NCBI RefSeq assembly: GCF_001705435.1
Contig: NZ_MDEN01000058.1
Span: 62,001-126,000 of the forward strand
Direction: 5' to 3'
Length of the DNA: 64,000 bases
Source: Pseudomonas graminis
GTDB taxonomy: Bacteria; Pseudomonadota; Gammaproteobacteria; Pseudomonadales; Pseudomonadaceae
Shown here one piece after another: positions 48,801-56,546 of this stretch. A model generated the notes under the pieces. That model made no database searches. It was not told the origin of the DNA and saw only the letters and a program-made list of their open reading frames with translations. Numbering within the stretch: the first letter of the stretch is position 1; each line of letters opens with the position of its first letter. Both the position numbers and the translations under genes were made by a program.

Positions 48801-49174
48801 GGGGTCAGCGGCAGCTTTTCCAGATAGGGCTGCAGCTCGTGGTGCTCTTCTCGGGCATAAGTGAAGGGGATCTTCTCGGCATAGGGCTCAAGAAAGAAGT
48901 CGAAAGGGTTAAACACCGCCATTTCGGCGACCAGGTCCACTTCGATGCGCAACTCGCTGGTCTTTTCCGGGAACACTAACCGCGCCAGGTAATTACCCTG
49001 CGGGTCCTGCTGCCAGTTGATGAAGTGGTTTTCGGGGAGGACGTTCAGCGAATACGACAGCACACGCGTGCGGCTGTGGGCCGCCGGGCGCAAGCGGACG
49101 ATCTGCGGACCCAGCTCTACCGCGCGTTCGTAGCGGTAATGCGTGACATGGTGCAAGGCAATGTGAATCGACAC
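45881..49174 (-). CDS. transglutaminase / DUF2126 (putative amidoligase) fusion protein
   Basis: A 1097-residue protein. The start is GTG at 49174, with a perfect AGGAGG eight bases upstream, giving [19 protein letters not shown]. Residues 1 to about 300 are a transglutaminase core with Cys in [18 protein letters not shown], His in [11 protein letters not shown] and Asp in WVGLDATSG. The large C-terminal part is DUF2126, a predicted glutamine-synthetase-like amidoligase, with conserved [49 protein letters not shown] and [14 protein letters not shown]. It is the first gene of the cluster (138-base gap to the ATP-grasp gene). Confidence 0.86.
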   Translation of the reverse strand: MSIHIALHHVTHYRYERAVELGPQIVRLRPAAHSRTRVLSYSLNVLPENHFINWQQDPQGNYLARLVFPEKTSELRIEVDLVAEMAVFNPFDFFLEPYAEKIPFTYAREEHHELQPYLEKLPLTPRFQAYLDSIDRTPIPAIDFLVGLNQRLANDIGYLIRMEPGIQTPEYTLENASGSCRDSAWLLVQLLRHLGLAARFVSGYLIQLKADVKALDGPSGTEVDFTDLHAWCEVYLPGAGWVGLDATSGLFAGEGHIPLACSPEPSSAAPISGMVEPCNTEFTHEMSVERIWEAPRVTQPYTEAQWQDIQALGRQIDSDLVAHDVRLTMGGEPTFVSIDDRDGEEWNTAALGPKKRLLSAELYQRMRDHYAPQGIVHFGQGKWYPGEQLPRWSLNCFWRRDGQPVWRNNALIADETRDYGADSEMAGSFLRSVAERLKLPTHYVFPAYEDNFYYLWREGALPKNVSAEASRLEDPLERARLRKVFSQGLDTIIGHVLPLARTAADDQWQSGRWYLRDEHCRLVPGDSALGYRLPLASQPWVKAAEYPYIHPTDHNQAFAELPDRDEVQSRLDGLAEQRDPSIDREPEIDESADWLTRTALSAETRGGRLYLFMPPLQSLEAYLELVAAIEATAEDMRCPVLLEGYEPPSDPRLANFRITPDPGVIEVNVQPSSTWDELVERTEFLYEQARLTRLTTEKFMIDGRHTGTGGGNHFVLGGATPGDSPFLRRPDLLRSLLSYWHNHPSLSYLFSGLFIGPTSQAPRVDEARNDSLYELEIAFSQMPAPGEECAPWLVDRLLRNLLIDVTGNTHRAEFCIDKLYSPDGATGRLGLLELRAFEMPPHARMSLAQQLLLRALVARFWREPYAPAKLARWGTELHDRFMLPHFIDQDFADVIAELNDAGYPVRGEWFAAHLEFRFPKVGDYAVSGIELELRQALEPWHVLGEEGAAGGAVRYVDSSLERLQLKVTGLPPQRYMLTCNGVPVPLQPTGRVGEFVAGVRYRAWQPTNALQPTIPVHAPLVFDILDTWMQRSLGGCEYHVAHPGGRNYETLPVNANEAESRRLARFFRVGHSPGKREVPALTLNDELPMTLDLRLHR

Positions 49175-49418
49175 GGCGTGCCTCCTGCGAGCCTGGACGG
49201 TAACGGAGCTGCGCAAGACTTATGCCACCCCGGCAAATCAGGCGCCTCCGGCGCGGAGGTTGCCTGTTCAGCCAGGCACAGCACCAAAATCGCGCCACCC
49301 TCAACGAATGGTGCAAGGGTCGCACGGAAATGAGGCGGGTGGGGTTATTTGCACCGGAATGCAAAACGCCAGCTCGAAAGCTGGCGTTTTGTTGTTCGGT
49401 ATCGCGCGGCGCGGGACC

Positions 49419-51728
49419 TTAGCGTGGAAAGACCGGCTGACGCGAAGGCTTCTTGCTTTTGCCGCCTTTGCCACCCTTGGCGGCATCAGCGCGTTCCTTG
49501 GCGGCGTCCCGGTTACGAGCCGCCGCAGCGGCCTTGGCCTCTTCACGCTTGTCCCAAGGCTTGCTGCCGTCGCTTGCACGCTGAGGCAAGCCGGTGTGCT
49601 GCGTCAGGATCTTGGTGGTCTTGGCGACCTTATGACTACCGGCCGGCGTCGAGTTCTTGCGGCGCGCGCTCTGATAGCTATCGGTTTCAACCTGATGCAG
49701 CGGAATCAACTGGTGCTTGCCCGGCCCGATCAGATCGGCACGGCCCATCCGCTCCAGCGCTTCACGCAGCATCGGCCAGCCCTTCGGATCGTGGTAGCGC
49801 AGGAACGCCTTGTGCAGACGGCGCTGCTCCTCGCTCTTGACGATGGTGACCGAATCGCTCTTGTACGTGACCTTGCGCAACGGGTTCTTGCCGGAGTGGT
49901 ACATGGCCGTCGCACTGGCCATCGGCGACGGATAGAACGCCTGCACCTGATCCGCACGGAAGCCGTTGCCCTTGAGCCACAGCGCCAGGTTCATCATGTC
50001 TTCGTCGGTCGTGCCCGGGTGGGCCGCGATGAAGTAAGGAATCAGGTACTGCTCTTTACCCGCCTCCTTGGAGTACTTCTCGAACATGCGCTTGAACTTG
50101 TCATAGCTGCCAATGCCCGGCTTCATCATCTGGTTGAGCGGGCCTTCTTCGGTATGCTCAGGCGCAATCTTCAGGTAACCGCCGACGTGGTGCCTCACCA
50201 GTTCCTTGACGTACTCGGGAGATTCAACGGCCAAGTCGTAACGCAGACCGGACGCGATCAGAATCTTCTTCACGCCGGGCAGTTCACGAGCGCTGCGGTA
50301 CAGCTGAATCAATGCCGAGTGATCGGTGTTCAGGTTCGGGCAGATACCCGGGAACACGCACGACGGCTTGCGGCACGCCGATTCGATTTCCGGGCTCTTG
50401 CAGGCGATGCGATACATGTTCGCCGTCGGCCCGCCGAGGTCGGAAATCACGCCGGTGAAACCAGGGACCTTGTCACGGATCTCTTCAATTTCGCGAATGA
50501 TCGAATCGTGGGAACGGTTCTGGATGATCCGGCCTTCGTGCTCGGTGATCGAGCAGAACGTACAGCCGCCGAAGCAGCCGCGCATGATGTTCACCGAGAA
50601 ACGGATCATGTCGTAGGCCGGGATCTTCTCCTTGCCATACACCGGGTGCGGAATGCGCGCGTAGGGCATGCCGAACACGTAGTCCATTTCTTCGGTGGTC
50701 ATCGGAATGGGCGGAGGATTGAACCAGACATCCACTTCGCCGTGCTTCTGGACCAGTGCGCGGGCGTTGCCCGGGTTGGTTTCCAGGTGCAGGACGCGGT
50801 TGGCGTGGGCATAGAGCACCGCGTCGCCGCGCACTTTTTCCATCGACGGCAGACGGATGACCGTCTTGTCGCGAGTCATGCGCGGGCTCGCCAGAATCTG
50901 CACGACCTTCGCTTCGTTCGGATCCTCAACGTCACCCTTTTCCTGCTCGATGGCACAGGCCTGGGTGTCCTGAGTGTTCACGTACGGGTTGATGATCTTG
51001 TCGATCTTGCCTGGACGGTCGATACGGGTGGAATCGACTTCATACCAGCCTTCCGGCGTATCACGGCGAATGAATGCCGTGCCGCGAACGTCGGTGATGC
51101 TTTCGATCGTCTCGCCATAGGACAGGCGGGTCGCCACTTCAACGATGGCCCGCTCGGCGTTGCCGTACAGCAGAATGTCGGCGCAGGCGTCGATCAGGAT
51201 CGAATTGCGAACCTTGTCCTGCCAGTAGTCGTAGTGAGCGATGCGGCGCAGCGATGCTTCGATGCCACCCAGAACGATCGGCACGTTCTTGTAGGCTTCC
51301 TTGCAGCGCTGGCTGTAGACCAGACTCGCACGGTCCGGACGCTTGCCCGCCATGCCGCCCGGCGTGTAAGCATCGTCGGAGCGAATCTTTTTGTCGGCGG
51401 TGTAACGGTTGATCATCGAGTCCATGTTGCCGGCCGCGACGCCGAAGAACAGGTTCGGCTCGCCGAGCTTCATGAAGTCGTCTTTTGACTTCCAGTCAGG
51501 CTGCGCAATGATCCCGACGCGGAAGCCTTGGGACTCCAGCAGCCGGCCAATGATTGCCATGCCAAACGAGGGGTGATCGACGTAGGCATCACCCGTGACA
51601 ATGATGATGTCGCAGGAATCCCAGCCAAGCTGATCCATTTCTTCCCGGCTCATGGGCAGGAAAGGCGCTGGTCCGAAACATTCGGCCCAGTACTTCGGAT
51701 AGTCAAATAACGGCTTGGCTGCTTGCAT
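49419..51728 (-). CDS. ygiQ: YgiQ family radical SAM protein
   Basis: A 769-residue protein. An N-terminal cobalamin-binding-like domain ([30 protein letters not shown]) is followed by a radical-SAM core. The cluster motif [18 protein letters not shown] has the CxxxCxxC cysteines. A basic C-terminal tail ([32 protein letters not shown]) follows. The reaction of YgiQ is unknown. Start at 51728 ([20 protein letters not shown]), the conserved family start; the frame open to 51875 is not used. It lies beside dnaB on the same strand with a 168-base gap. Confidence 0.92.
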   Translation of the reverse strand: MQAAKPLFDYPKYWAECFGPAPFLPMSREEMDQLGWDSCDIIIVTGDAYVDHPSFGMAIIGRLLESQGFRVGIIAQPDWKSKDDFMKLGEPNLFFGVAAGNMDSMINRYTADKKIRSDDAYTPGGMAGKRPDRASLVYSQRCKEAYKNVPIVLGGIEASLRRIAHYDYWQDKVRNSILIDACADILLYGNAERAIVEVATRLSYGETIESITDVRGTAFIRRDTPEGWYEVDSTRIDRPGKIDKIINPYVNTQDTQACAIEQEKGDVEDPNEAKVVQILASPRMTRDKTVIRLPSMEKVRGDAVLYAHANRVLHLETNPGNARALVQKHGEVDVWFNPPPIPMTTEEMDYVFGMPYARIPHPVYGKEKIPAYDMIRFSVNIMRGCFGGCTFCSITEHEGRIIQNRSHDSIIREIEEIRDKVPGFTGVISDLGGPTANMYRIACKSPEIESACRKPSCVFPGICPNLNTDHSALIQLYRSARELPGVKKILIASGLRYDLAVESPEYVKELVRHHVGGYLKIAPEHTEEGPLNQMMKPGIGSYDKFKRMFEKYSKEAGKEQYLIPYFIAAHPGTTDEDMMNLALWLKGNGFRADQVQAFYPSPMASATAMYHSGKNPLRKVTYKSDSVTIVKSEEQRRLHKAFLRYHDPKGWPMLREALERMGRADLIGPGKHQLIPLHQVETDSYQSARRKNSTPAGSHKVAKTTKILTQHTGLPQRASDGSKPWDKREEAKAAAAARNRDAAKERADAAKGGKGGKSKKPSRQPVFPR

Positions 51729-51896
51729 ATCGATGACCAGTGTTCGTGTCTGGGGGCGATTTTCGCTTGGAAATTCGCGGGCGCGGAGAATAGCACAAAT
51801 TTTGATCAAATCCGACGACAGTAGTCGGATAAGTGATCGGCTCGACTCGCGACTCTGGCACCCTTCCGGCATCAAAGTCGCGATCCAGAGGCCTAC

Positions 51897-53294
51897 TTAT
51901 TCATCATCATCAAAGTTGTAACTGCCCGGCGCGAGGTTCTCGAAGCGGGTGTACTTGCCGATGAACGCCAGCCGGATAAACCCGATCGGGCCGTTCCGCT
52001 GCTTGCCGATGATGATTTCAGCGATGCCTTTGTGTTCGGTCTCGGGGTGATACACCTCATCCCGGTAGACGAACATGATGACGTCGGCGTCCTGCTCGAT
52101 CGCTCCGGATTCCCGCAAGTCGGAGTTCACCGGGCGCTTGTTGGGACGCTGTTCGAGGGAGCGGTTGAGTTGGGACAGCGCGACCACCGGGCAATTGAAT
52201 TCCTTGGCGAGCGCTTTCAACGAACGGGAGATCTCGGAAATCTCGTTCGTCCGGTTATCGCCGCTTGAGCCAGGGATCTGCATCAGTTGCAGGTAGTCGA
52301 TCATGATCAGGCCGATATCGCCATGTTCGCGGACCAGCCGCCGCGTGCGCGCTCGCATCTCGGAGGGGCTGATGCCGGCCGTGTCATCGATGAACAACTT
52401 GCGATCGTTGAGCAGGTTGACCGCCGATGTCAGGCGCGGCCAGTCATCGTCATCGAGCTGACCGGAACGGACCTTGGTCTGATCGATACGACCGAGCGAC
52501 GAAAGCATACGCATGATCAGCGATTCGCCTGGCATCTCCAGCGAGTAGACCAGCACCACCTTGTCGCTGCGCAGCACCGCGTTTTCCACAAGGTTCATCG
52601 CGAAGGTGGTCTTACCCATCGACGGACGACCCGCGACGATGATCAGGTCAGACTGCTGCAGACCGCTGGTCTTTTCATCCAGGTCGGCGTAACCGGTAGA
52701 GAGACCGGTGATGCCGTCGCCGATGTTGAACAGCGTATCGATGCGGTCAATCGCCCGGGTCAGCAGGTCGTTGACGCTGACCGGGCCGCCTGTCTTGGGC
52801 CGCGCTTCGGCGATCTGGAAGATCTGCCGTTCGGCCTCGTCGAGAATCTCTTCGGCGGTACGCCCCTCCGGGTTGAACGCACTGTCAGCGATCTCGGTAC
52901 TGATGCCGATCAACTGACGCAGCGTTGCGCGCTGACGAACGATCTGGGCATACGCCTTGATGTTCGCAACCGATGGGATGTTCTTCGCCAGCTCGGACAG
53001 GTAACCGAGGCCACCGACTTGCGAAGTCTGGCCTTCCTTGTCGAGCTGCTCGGCGAGGGTCACGACGTCAATCGGCTGGTTTTGATCAGCCAGCTTGGCA
53101 ATGGCGCGGAATATCAGACGGTGGTCATGACGATAGAAGTCGCCATCCGACACCTGATCAAGCACGCGCTCCCAGGCGTTGTTGTCCAGCATCAAACCAC
53201 CGAGCACGGCCTGTTCGGCCTCGATGGAATGCGGCGGCACCTTCAGGGCAGCGGTTTGCAGGTCATATTGCTCGGGAGCGGAGATGTCGTTCAT
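51897..53294 (-). CDS. dnaB: replicative DNA helicase DnaB
   Basis: A 465-residue hexameric helicase that unwinds DNA at the fork. The N-terminal primase-interaction domain (PHSIEAEQAVLGGLMLDNNAWERV) spans about 20-130. The RecA-like motor has Walker A GRPSMGKTTFAMN, Walker B IGLIMIDYLQLM and the loop ALSQLNRSLEQRPNKRPVNSDLRESGAIEQDADVI. Start MNDISAPEQYD at 53294. It follows rplI on the same strand, separated by a hairpin terminator. Confidence 0.97.
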   Translation of the reverse strand: MNDISAPEQYDLQTAALKVPPHSIEAEQAVLGGLMLDNNAWERVLDQVSDGDFYRHDHRLIFRAIAKLADQNQPIDVVTLAEQLDKEGQTSQVGGLGYLSELAKNIPSVANIKAYAQIVRQRATLRQLIGISTEIADSAFNPEGRTAEEILDEAERQIFQIAEARPKTGGPVSVNDLLTRAIDRIDTLFNIGDGITGLSTGYADLDEKTSGLQQSDLIIVAGRPSMGKTTFAMNLVENAVLRSDKVVLVYSLEMPGESLIMRMLSSLGRIDQTKVRSGQLDDDDWPRLTSAVNLLNDRKLFIDDTAGISPSEMRARTRRLVREHGDIGLIMIDYLQLMQIPGSSGDNRTNEISEISRSLKALAKEFNCPVVALSQLNRSLEQRPNKRPVNSDLRESGAIEQDADVIMFVYRDEVYHPETEHKGIAEIIIGKQRNGPIGFIRLAFIGKYTRFENLAPGSYNFDDDE

Positions 53295-53338
53295 GGCCAC
53301 ACGGAAATCAGGGGGTTGAATCAGGATACTCAGAAATG

Positions 53339-53372
53339 ACAAAGGGCACGACCTGCGAACAGGAACGTGCCC
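53339..53372 (-). terminator. probable terminator of the rpsF-rpsR-rplI operon
   Basis: On the minus strand GGGCACG and CGTGCCC pair across 15 bases and are followed by TTTGTCATTT, 71 bases after the rplI stop and 44 bases before dnaB. Confidence 0.6.
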
Positions 53373-53443
53373 AATGCTAACCGACCGAGGAGCGAGTCAT
53401 CAGTCGGTCAGACTTCTGCACCGAAGCGCAGAAACCATACTGC

Positions 53444-53890
53444 TTAAGCAGCTACAACAACAACGCGTACGGTGGCTTCAACATCGCTGTGCAGGTGCAC
53501 GGCTACGTCGTATTCGCCAACGTTACGGATGGTGCCGTTCGGCAGACGAACTTCAGCTTTAGCCACTTCAACGCCAGAGGCGGTCAGTGCGTCAGCGATG
53601 TCGTGAGTACCGATCGAACCGAACAGCTTGCCTTCGTCACCAGCGGTGGCAGTGATAGTCACTTCCAGCTCAGCCAGTTGAGCAGCACGAGTTTCAGCAG
53701 AAGCTTTCTTCTCGGCGGCAGCTTTTTCCAGCTCTGCACGACGCTCTTCAAACGCGGCCACGTTGGCAGCGGTTGCAGCGGTTGCTTTGCCGAAAGGCAG
53801 CAGGAAGTTACGACCGTAGCCAGCCTTAACGTTTACTTTATCGCCCAGGTTGCCCAGGTTGGCGACTTTTTCCAGCAGGATGAGTTCCAT
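53444..53890 (-). CDS. rplI: 50S ribosomal protein L9
   Basis: A 148-residue L9. The rRNA-binding N-domain [36 protein letters not shown] is followed by the long helix ([20 protein letters not shown]) and the C-domain. Start at 53890; upstream residues in the same frame are not part of the family. It is the last gene of the rpsF operon, after the DUF2232-like gene by 19 bases. Confidence 0.98.
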   Translation of the reverse strand: MELILLEKVANLGNLGDKVNVKAGYGRNFLLPFGKATAATAANVAAFEERRAELEKAAAEKKASAETRAAQLAELEVTITATAGDEGKLFGSIGTHDIADALTASGVEVAKAEVRLPNGTIRNVGEYDVAVHLHSDVEATVRVVVVAA

Positions 53891-53909
53891 TTGGTAAAAC
53901 CTCTTAACT

Positions 53910-54806
53910 TTAACCTTCACCGTTCGCAGAACCGTTATCGGCATCTTTCGACGCCAGACGGCCGCGAAAATCAATCAGGCTGTCGACAATGGCAAACACC
54001 ACCAGCAACGGATAGATCAGCTGCATGAACAGCAACAGCGTGACGTACAACCCCACCAGCCAGAACCGTGTCAGGCGCTTTGCAGCCACCAGACCGTGAA
54101 TCAGGGCCAGGCCCGCGAACATGAGCGGCACGCTGCACAACGGTGTCAGCATCGCCAGTTGAGGACCGAAGTTCGGCCCCACCAACATGCACACCAGCAG
54201 CACCAGCATCGGTGCCCGCGGGAGTTTCAGGCTGCGAAACTCGCGTCCGAAACCGCCCGGGTTATACAACAACGCCTGCCAGTACCGCCCAAGAAGCAGG
54301 CATACCACGCTGACGATCTGCAACAACGCTGCAATCAGGCCATTGAGGACGGGCGTAATCAGTGCCCCCAGACGCGCTCGCTCTTCTACCGACATCTGCT
54401 GGTAGACATCACCGAAGACGTGGGGCAGGAGCTTTTGCAGCTCCCCCGCCATGGCTTCGATGGGCTCGCGAAACACCGCGCCCAGAACCACTGCATACAA
54501 CAATCCAACCGCCACGCTGACCAGCAGCACGCGGACCCAGGACTCGCTGGCACGCAACACGGCGGCCAGCCCCCAGGAACCCAGCAACACCATCAGGGTG
54601 CGAGGTTCACCGAAATACCACCAGACCAACGCTGGCAGCAGAGCCCAGGCAAGGACGCCCAGGGCGTCACTCATCCCGCGTCGCAGGAGCACAAGGCAAC
54701 CTGCGGCAGCACTCAACCAGAACAACAGCGGCAATGCCGCACATCCAACCACTACGAGAGTGGCCTGCATGCGGCCGCGCATGATGAATTCAGCCATGGC
54801 GCGCAT
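53910..54806 (-). CDS. DUF2232-like integral membrane protein
   Basis: A 298-residue membrane protein with about eight hydrophobic segments ([72 protein letters not shown]). The start at 54806 has AAGGGATAGATCGC ahead; 54797 is an alternative. Proteins of this type are found between rpsR and rplI in gammaproteobacteria. The family is predicted to be membrane-embedded and is of unknown function; S-component-like transport has been suggested for DUF2232. A charged C-terminus ([20 protein letters not shown]) faces the cytoplasm by inference. Confidence 0.8.
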   Translation of the reverse strand: MRAMAEFIMRGRMQATLVVVGCAALPLLFWLSAAAGCLVLLRRGMSDALGVLAWALLPALVWWYFGEPRTLMVLLGSWGLAAVLRASESWVRVLLVSVAVGLLYAVVLGAVFREPIEAMAGELQKLLPHVFGDVYQQMSVEERARLGALITPVLNGLIAALLQIVSVVCLLLGRYWQALLYNPGGFGREFRSLKLPRAPMLVLLVCMLVGPNFGPQLAMLTPLCSVPLMFAGLALIHGLVAAKRLTRFWLVGLYVTLLLFMQLIYPLLVVFAIVDSLIDFRGRLASKDADNGSANGEG

Positions 54807-54844
54807 GCGATCTATCCCTTACTGCGTTTGTCGACTACCTGGTC

Positions 54845-55075
54845 TCAGCGGCCGTGGCTGTCGGTGTAGGCCAACAGGGCCAGGAAGCGGGCGCGCTTGA
54901 TAGCGGTAGCCAGCTGACGCTGATAACGAGCTTTGGTACCAGTAATGCGGCTAGGAACGATCTTGCCGGTTTCAGATACGTAGGCTTTCAGGGTGTTGAG
55001 ATCTTTGTAATCGATCTCCTTCACATTTTCAGCTGTGAAGCGGCAGAATTTACGACGACGGAAGAAACGTGCCAT
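54845..55075 (-). CDS. rpsR: 30S ribosomal protein S18
   Basis: A 76-residue S18 beginning [25 protein letters not shown] and ending in the conserved [31 protein letters not shown]. It forms a heterodimer with S6 on the 30S platform. A single cysteine is in FCRF. It follows rpsF by 28 bases on the same strand. Confidence 0.98.
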   Translation of the reverse strand: MARFFRRRKFCRFTAENVKEIDYKDLNTLKAYVSETGKIVPSRITGTKARYQRQLATAIKRARFLALLAYTDSHGR

Positions 55076-55103
55076 GTAATGGGCTCCTCAAAAGGTCCGT
55101 GGA

Positions 55104-55526
55104 TTACTCGTCAGCGTTATCGCTGTTGTCGCTGTCATCACCATCGGCGCCATCGGCGTCGGAGTGCTCAGGACGGTCGCGACGCTCACGGCGCTCACTG
55201 CGGTTTTCTTCAGCCTTGAGCATTTCGGACTGGCCAGTAACAGCTTCGTCGCGACGGATGACAAGGTTACGGATCACGGCATCGTTGTAACGGAAGTTGT
55301 CTTCCAGCTCGGCCAGAGCCTTGCCAGTGCACTCAACGTTCAGCATCACGTAGTGAGCCTTGTGAACATTGTTGATTGCGTAGGCCAGTTGACGACGGCC
55401 CCAATCTTCCAGACGGTGGATCTTGCCGCCGTCTTCTTCGATCAGCTTGGTGTAACGCTCAACCATGCCGCCGACTTGCTCGCTCTGGTCCGGGTGAACC
55501 AGAAAGATGATTTCGTAATGACGCAT
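55104..55526 (-). CDS. rpsF: 30S ribosomal protein S6
   Basis: A 140-residue S6 ([58 protein letters not shown]). The acidic tail after residue 100 ([29 protein letters not shown]) fits the S6 C-terminus that RimK extends with glutamates. Its ribosome site AAGGAG lies inside a leader hairpin. First gene of the operon rpsF-rpsR-DUF2232-rplI. Confidence 0.98.
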   Translation of the reverse strand: MRHYEIIFLVHPDQSEQVGGMVERYTKLIEEDGGKIHRLEDWGRRQLAYAINNVHKAHYVMLNVECTGKALAELEDNFRYNDAVIRNLVIRRDEAVTGQSEMLKAEENRSERRERRDRPEHSDADGADGDDSDNSDNADE

Positions 55527-55531
55527 GAATG

Positions 55532-55576
55532 CTCCTTACGGGTTGTAGCCTGCCGCCAAAGCGGTCAGACAAGGAG
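55532..55576 (-). promoter_or_regulatory. S6:S18-binding leader element (rpsF motif candidate)
   Basis: On the minus strand CTCCTT (55576-55571) pairs with the rpsF ribosome site AAGGAG (55537-55532). Between them lie ACCGCT, fitting the ACCGNW signature, and a CCCG segment, the two conserved parts of the S6:S18 leader motif. Binding of surplus S6:S18 would hide the ribosome site, giving autogenous repression. Confidence 0.62.
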
Positions 55577-55703
55577 TGAATAACACTGGTTTATCTTGCA
55601 CAGGGACAGGCACATGAGCGCCTGCCATGACAGCAAGGGGCGCAATTGTAGAGAAGGGGCCGGAGGGGCGCAAGGAGATTGGTGAATATTTGAACAATGA
55701 CGC

Positions 55704-55792
55704 TGAGCTACAAGCTACAAGCTACAAGCTACAAGCTACAAGCTGAAGGGTAACCGGCTTGCAGCTTGAGGCTTGGGGCTTGCCACTCTTGG
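55704..55792. repeat. CAAGCTA heptamer tandem repeat and complementary GCTTGCAGCTTGAGGCTTG block
   Basis: Five direct copies of the heptamer CAAGCTA/G run from 55711 to 55745. After about 15 bases they are followed by GGCTTGCAGCTTGAGGCTTG, which can pair back. Related to the repeats at 2279 and 5968. It lies just after the rlmB stop and could act as a 3' hairpin. Confidence 0.8.
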
Positions 55793-55796
55793 CTGA

Positions 55797-56546
55797 CTAC
55801 TTCTTGGCAGCAGCGCGCTGACGCAGGGCTTCGAACAGGCAGACGCCTGTGGCAACCGAAACGTTGAGACTGCTCACGCTGCCAGCCATCGGCAGGCGCA
55901 CCAGATAGTCGCAATGCTCGCGGGTCAGGCGGCGCATGCCTTTGCCTTCGGCACCCATGATCAGGATGGTCGGGCCGGTCAGGTCCTGCTGATACAACTC
56001 CTGCTCGGCCTCGCCCGCAGTGCCGACGACCCACAGACCACGTTGCTGAAGTTTTTCCAGCGTGCGTGCCAGGTTGGTCACGGCCACAAGAGGGATCACC
56101 TCCGCCGCACCGCATGCCACTTTTCGAACGGTCGGCGTCAATGTCGCAGACTTGTCCTTGGGCACGATCACCGCCAGAGCGCCGGCTGCGTCGGCAGTCC
56201 GCAGGCAGGCGCCGAGGTTATGGGGGTCAGTGACGCCATCAAGCACCAGGATCAGTGGCGGACCTTCAGTGCGATCGAGCAACTCGTCGAGCATCGCCTC
56301 GCCCCAGACCTGGCTCGGACTGACATCCGCCACTACGCCTTGGTGAACACCCTCGACCCACGCATCCATCTCGCGGCGCTCGGCCTGCCCCACCGACACG
56401 CGGTTCTGCGCGGCGAGCTCGATAAGCACCTGAACCCGCGGATCGCTGCGCCCTTCAGCCAGCCAGATCTGCTTGACCCGCTTCGGGTGATGACGCAACA
56501 ACGCCTCTACGGCATGAACACCGTAGATTTTTTCCAGCTGACTCAT
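55797..56546 (-). CDS. rlmB: 23S rRNA (guanosine(2251)-2'-O)-methyltransferase
   Basis: A 249-residue SPOUT-class methyltransferase (MSQLEKIYGVHAVEALLRHHPKRVKQ). The knotted SAM site is seen in LDGVTDPHNLGACLRTADAAGA, ILIMGAEGKGMRRLTREHCD and VRLPMAGSVSSLNVSVATGVCLFEALRQ. It methylates G2251 in the ribosomal P loop. The start overlaps the rnr stop by four bases, the standard rnr-rlmB order. Confidence 0.96.
   Translation of the reverse strand: MSQLEKIYGVHAVEALLRHHPKRVKQIWLAEGRSDPRVQVLIELAAQNRVSVGQAERREMDAWVEGVHQGVVADVSPSQVWGEAMLDELLDRTEGPPLILVLDGVTDPHNLGACLRTADAAGALAVIVPKDKSATLTPTVRKVACGAAEVIPLVAVTNLARTLEKLQQRGLWVVGTAGEAEQELYQQDLTGPTILIMGAEGKGMRRLTREHCDYLVRLPMAGSVSSLNVSVATGVCLFEALRQRAAAKK

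Noticed and set aside
49260..51488. 742-codon plus-strand frame
   Set aside because: Antisense shadow of the YgiQ gene; histidine/arginine-rich composition with no family features.
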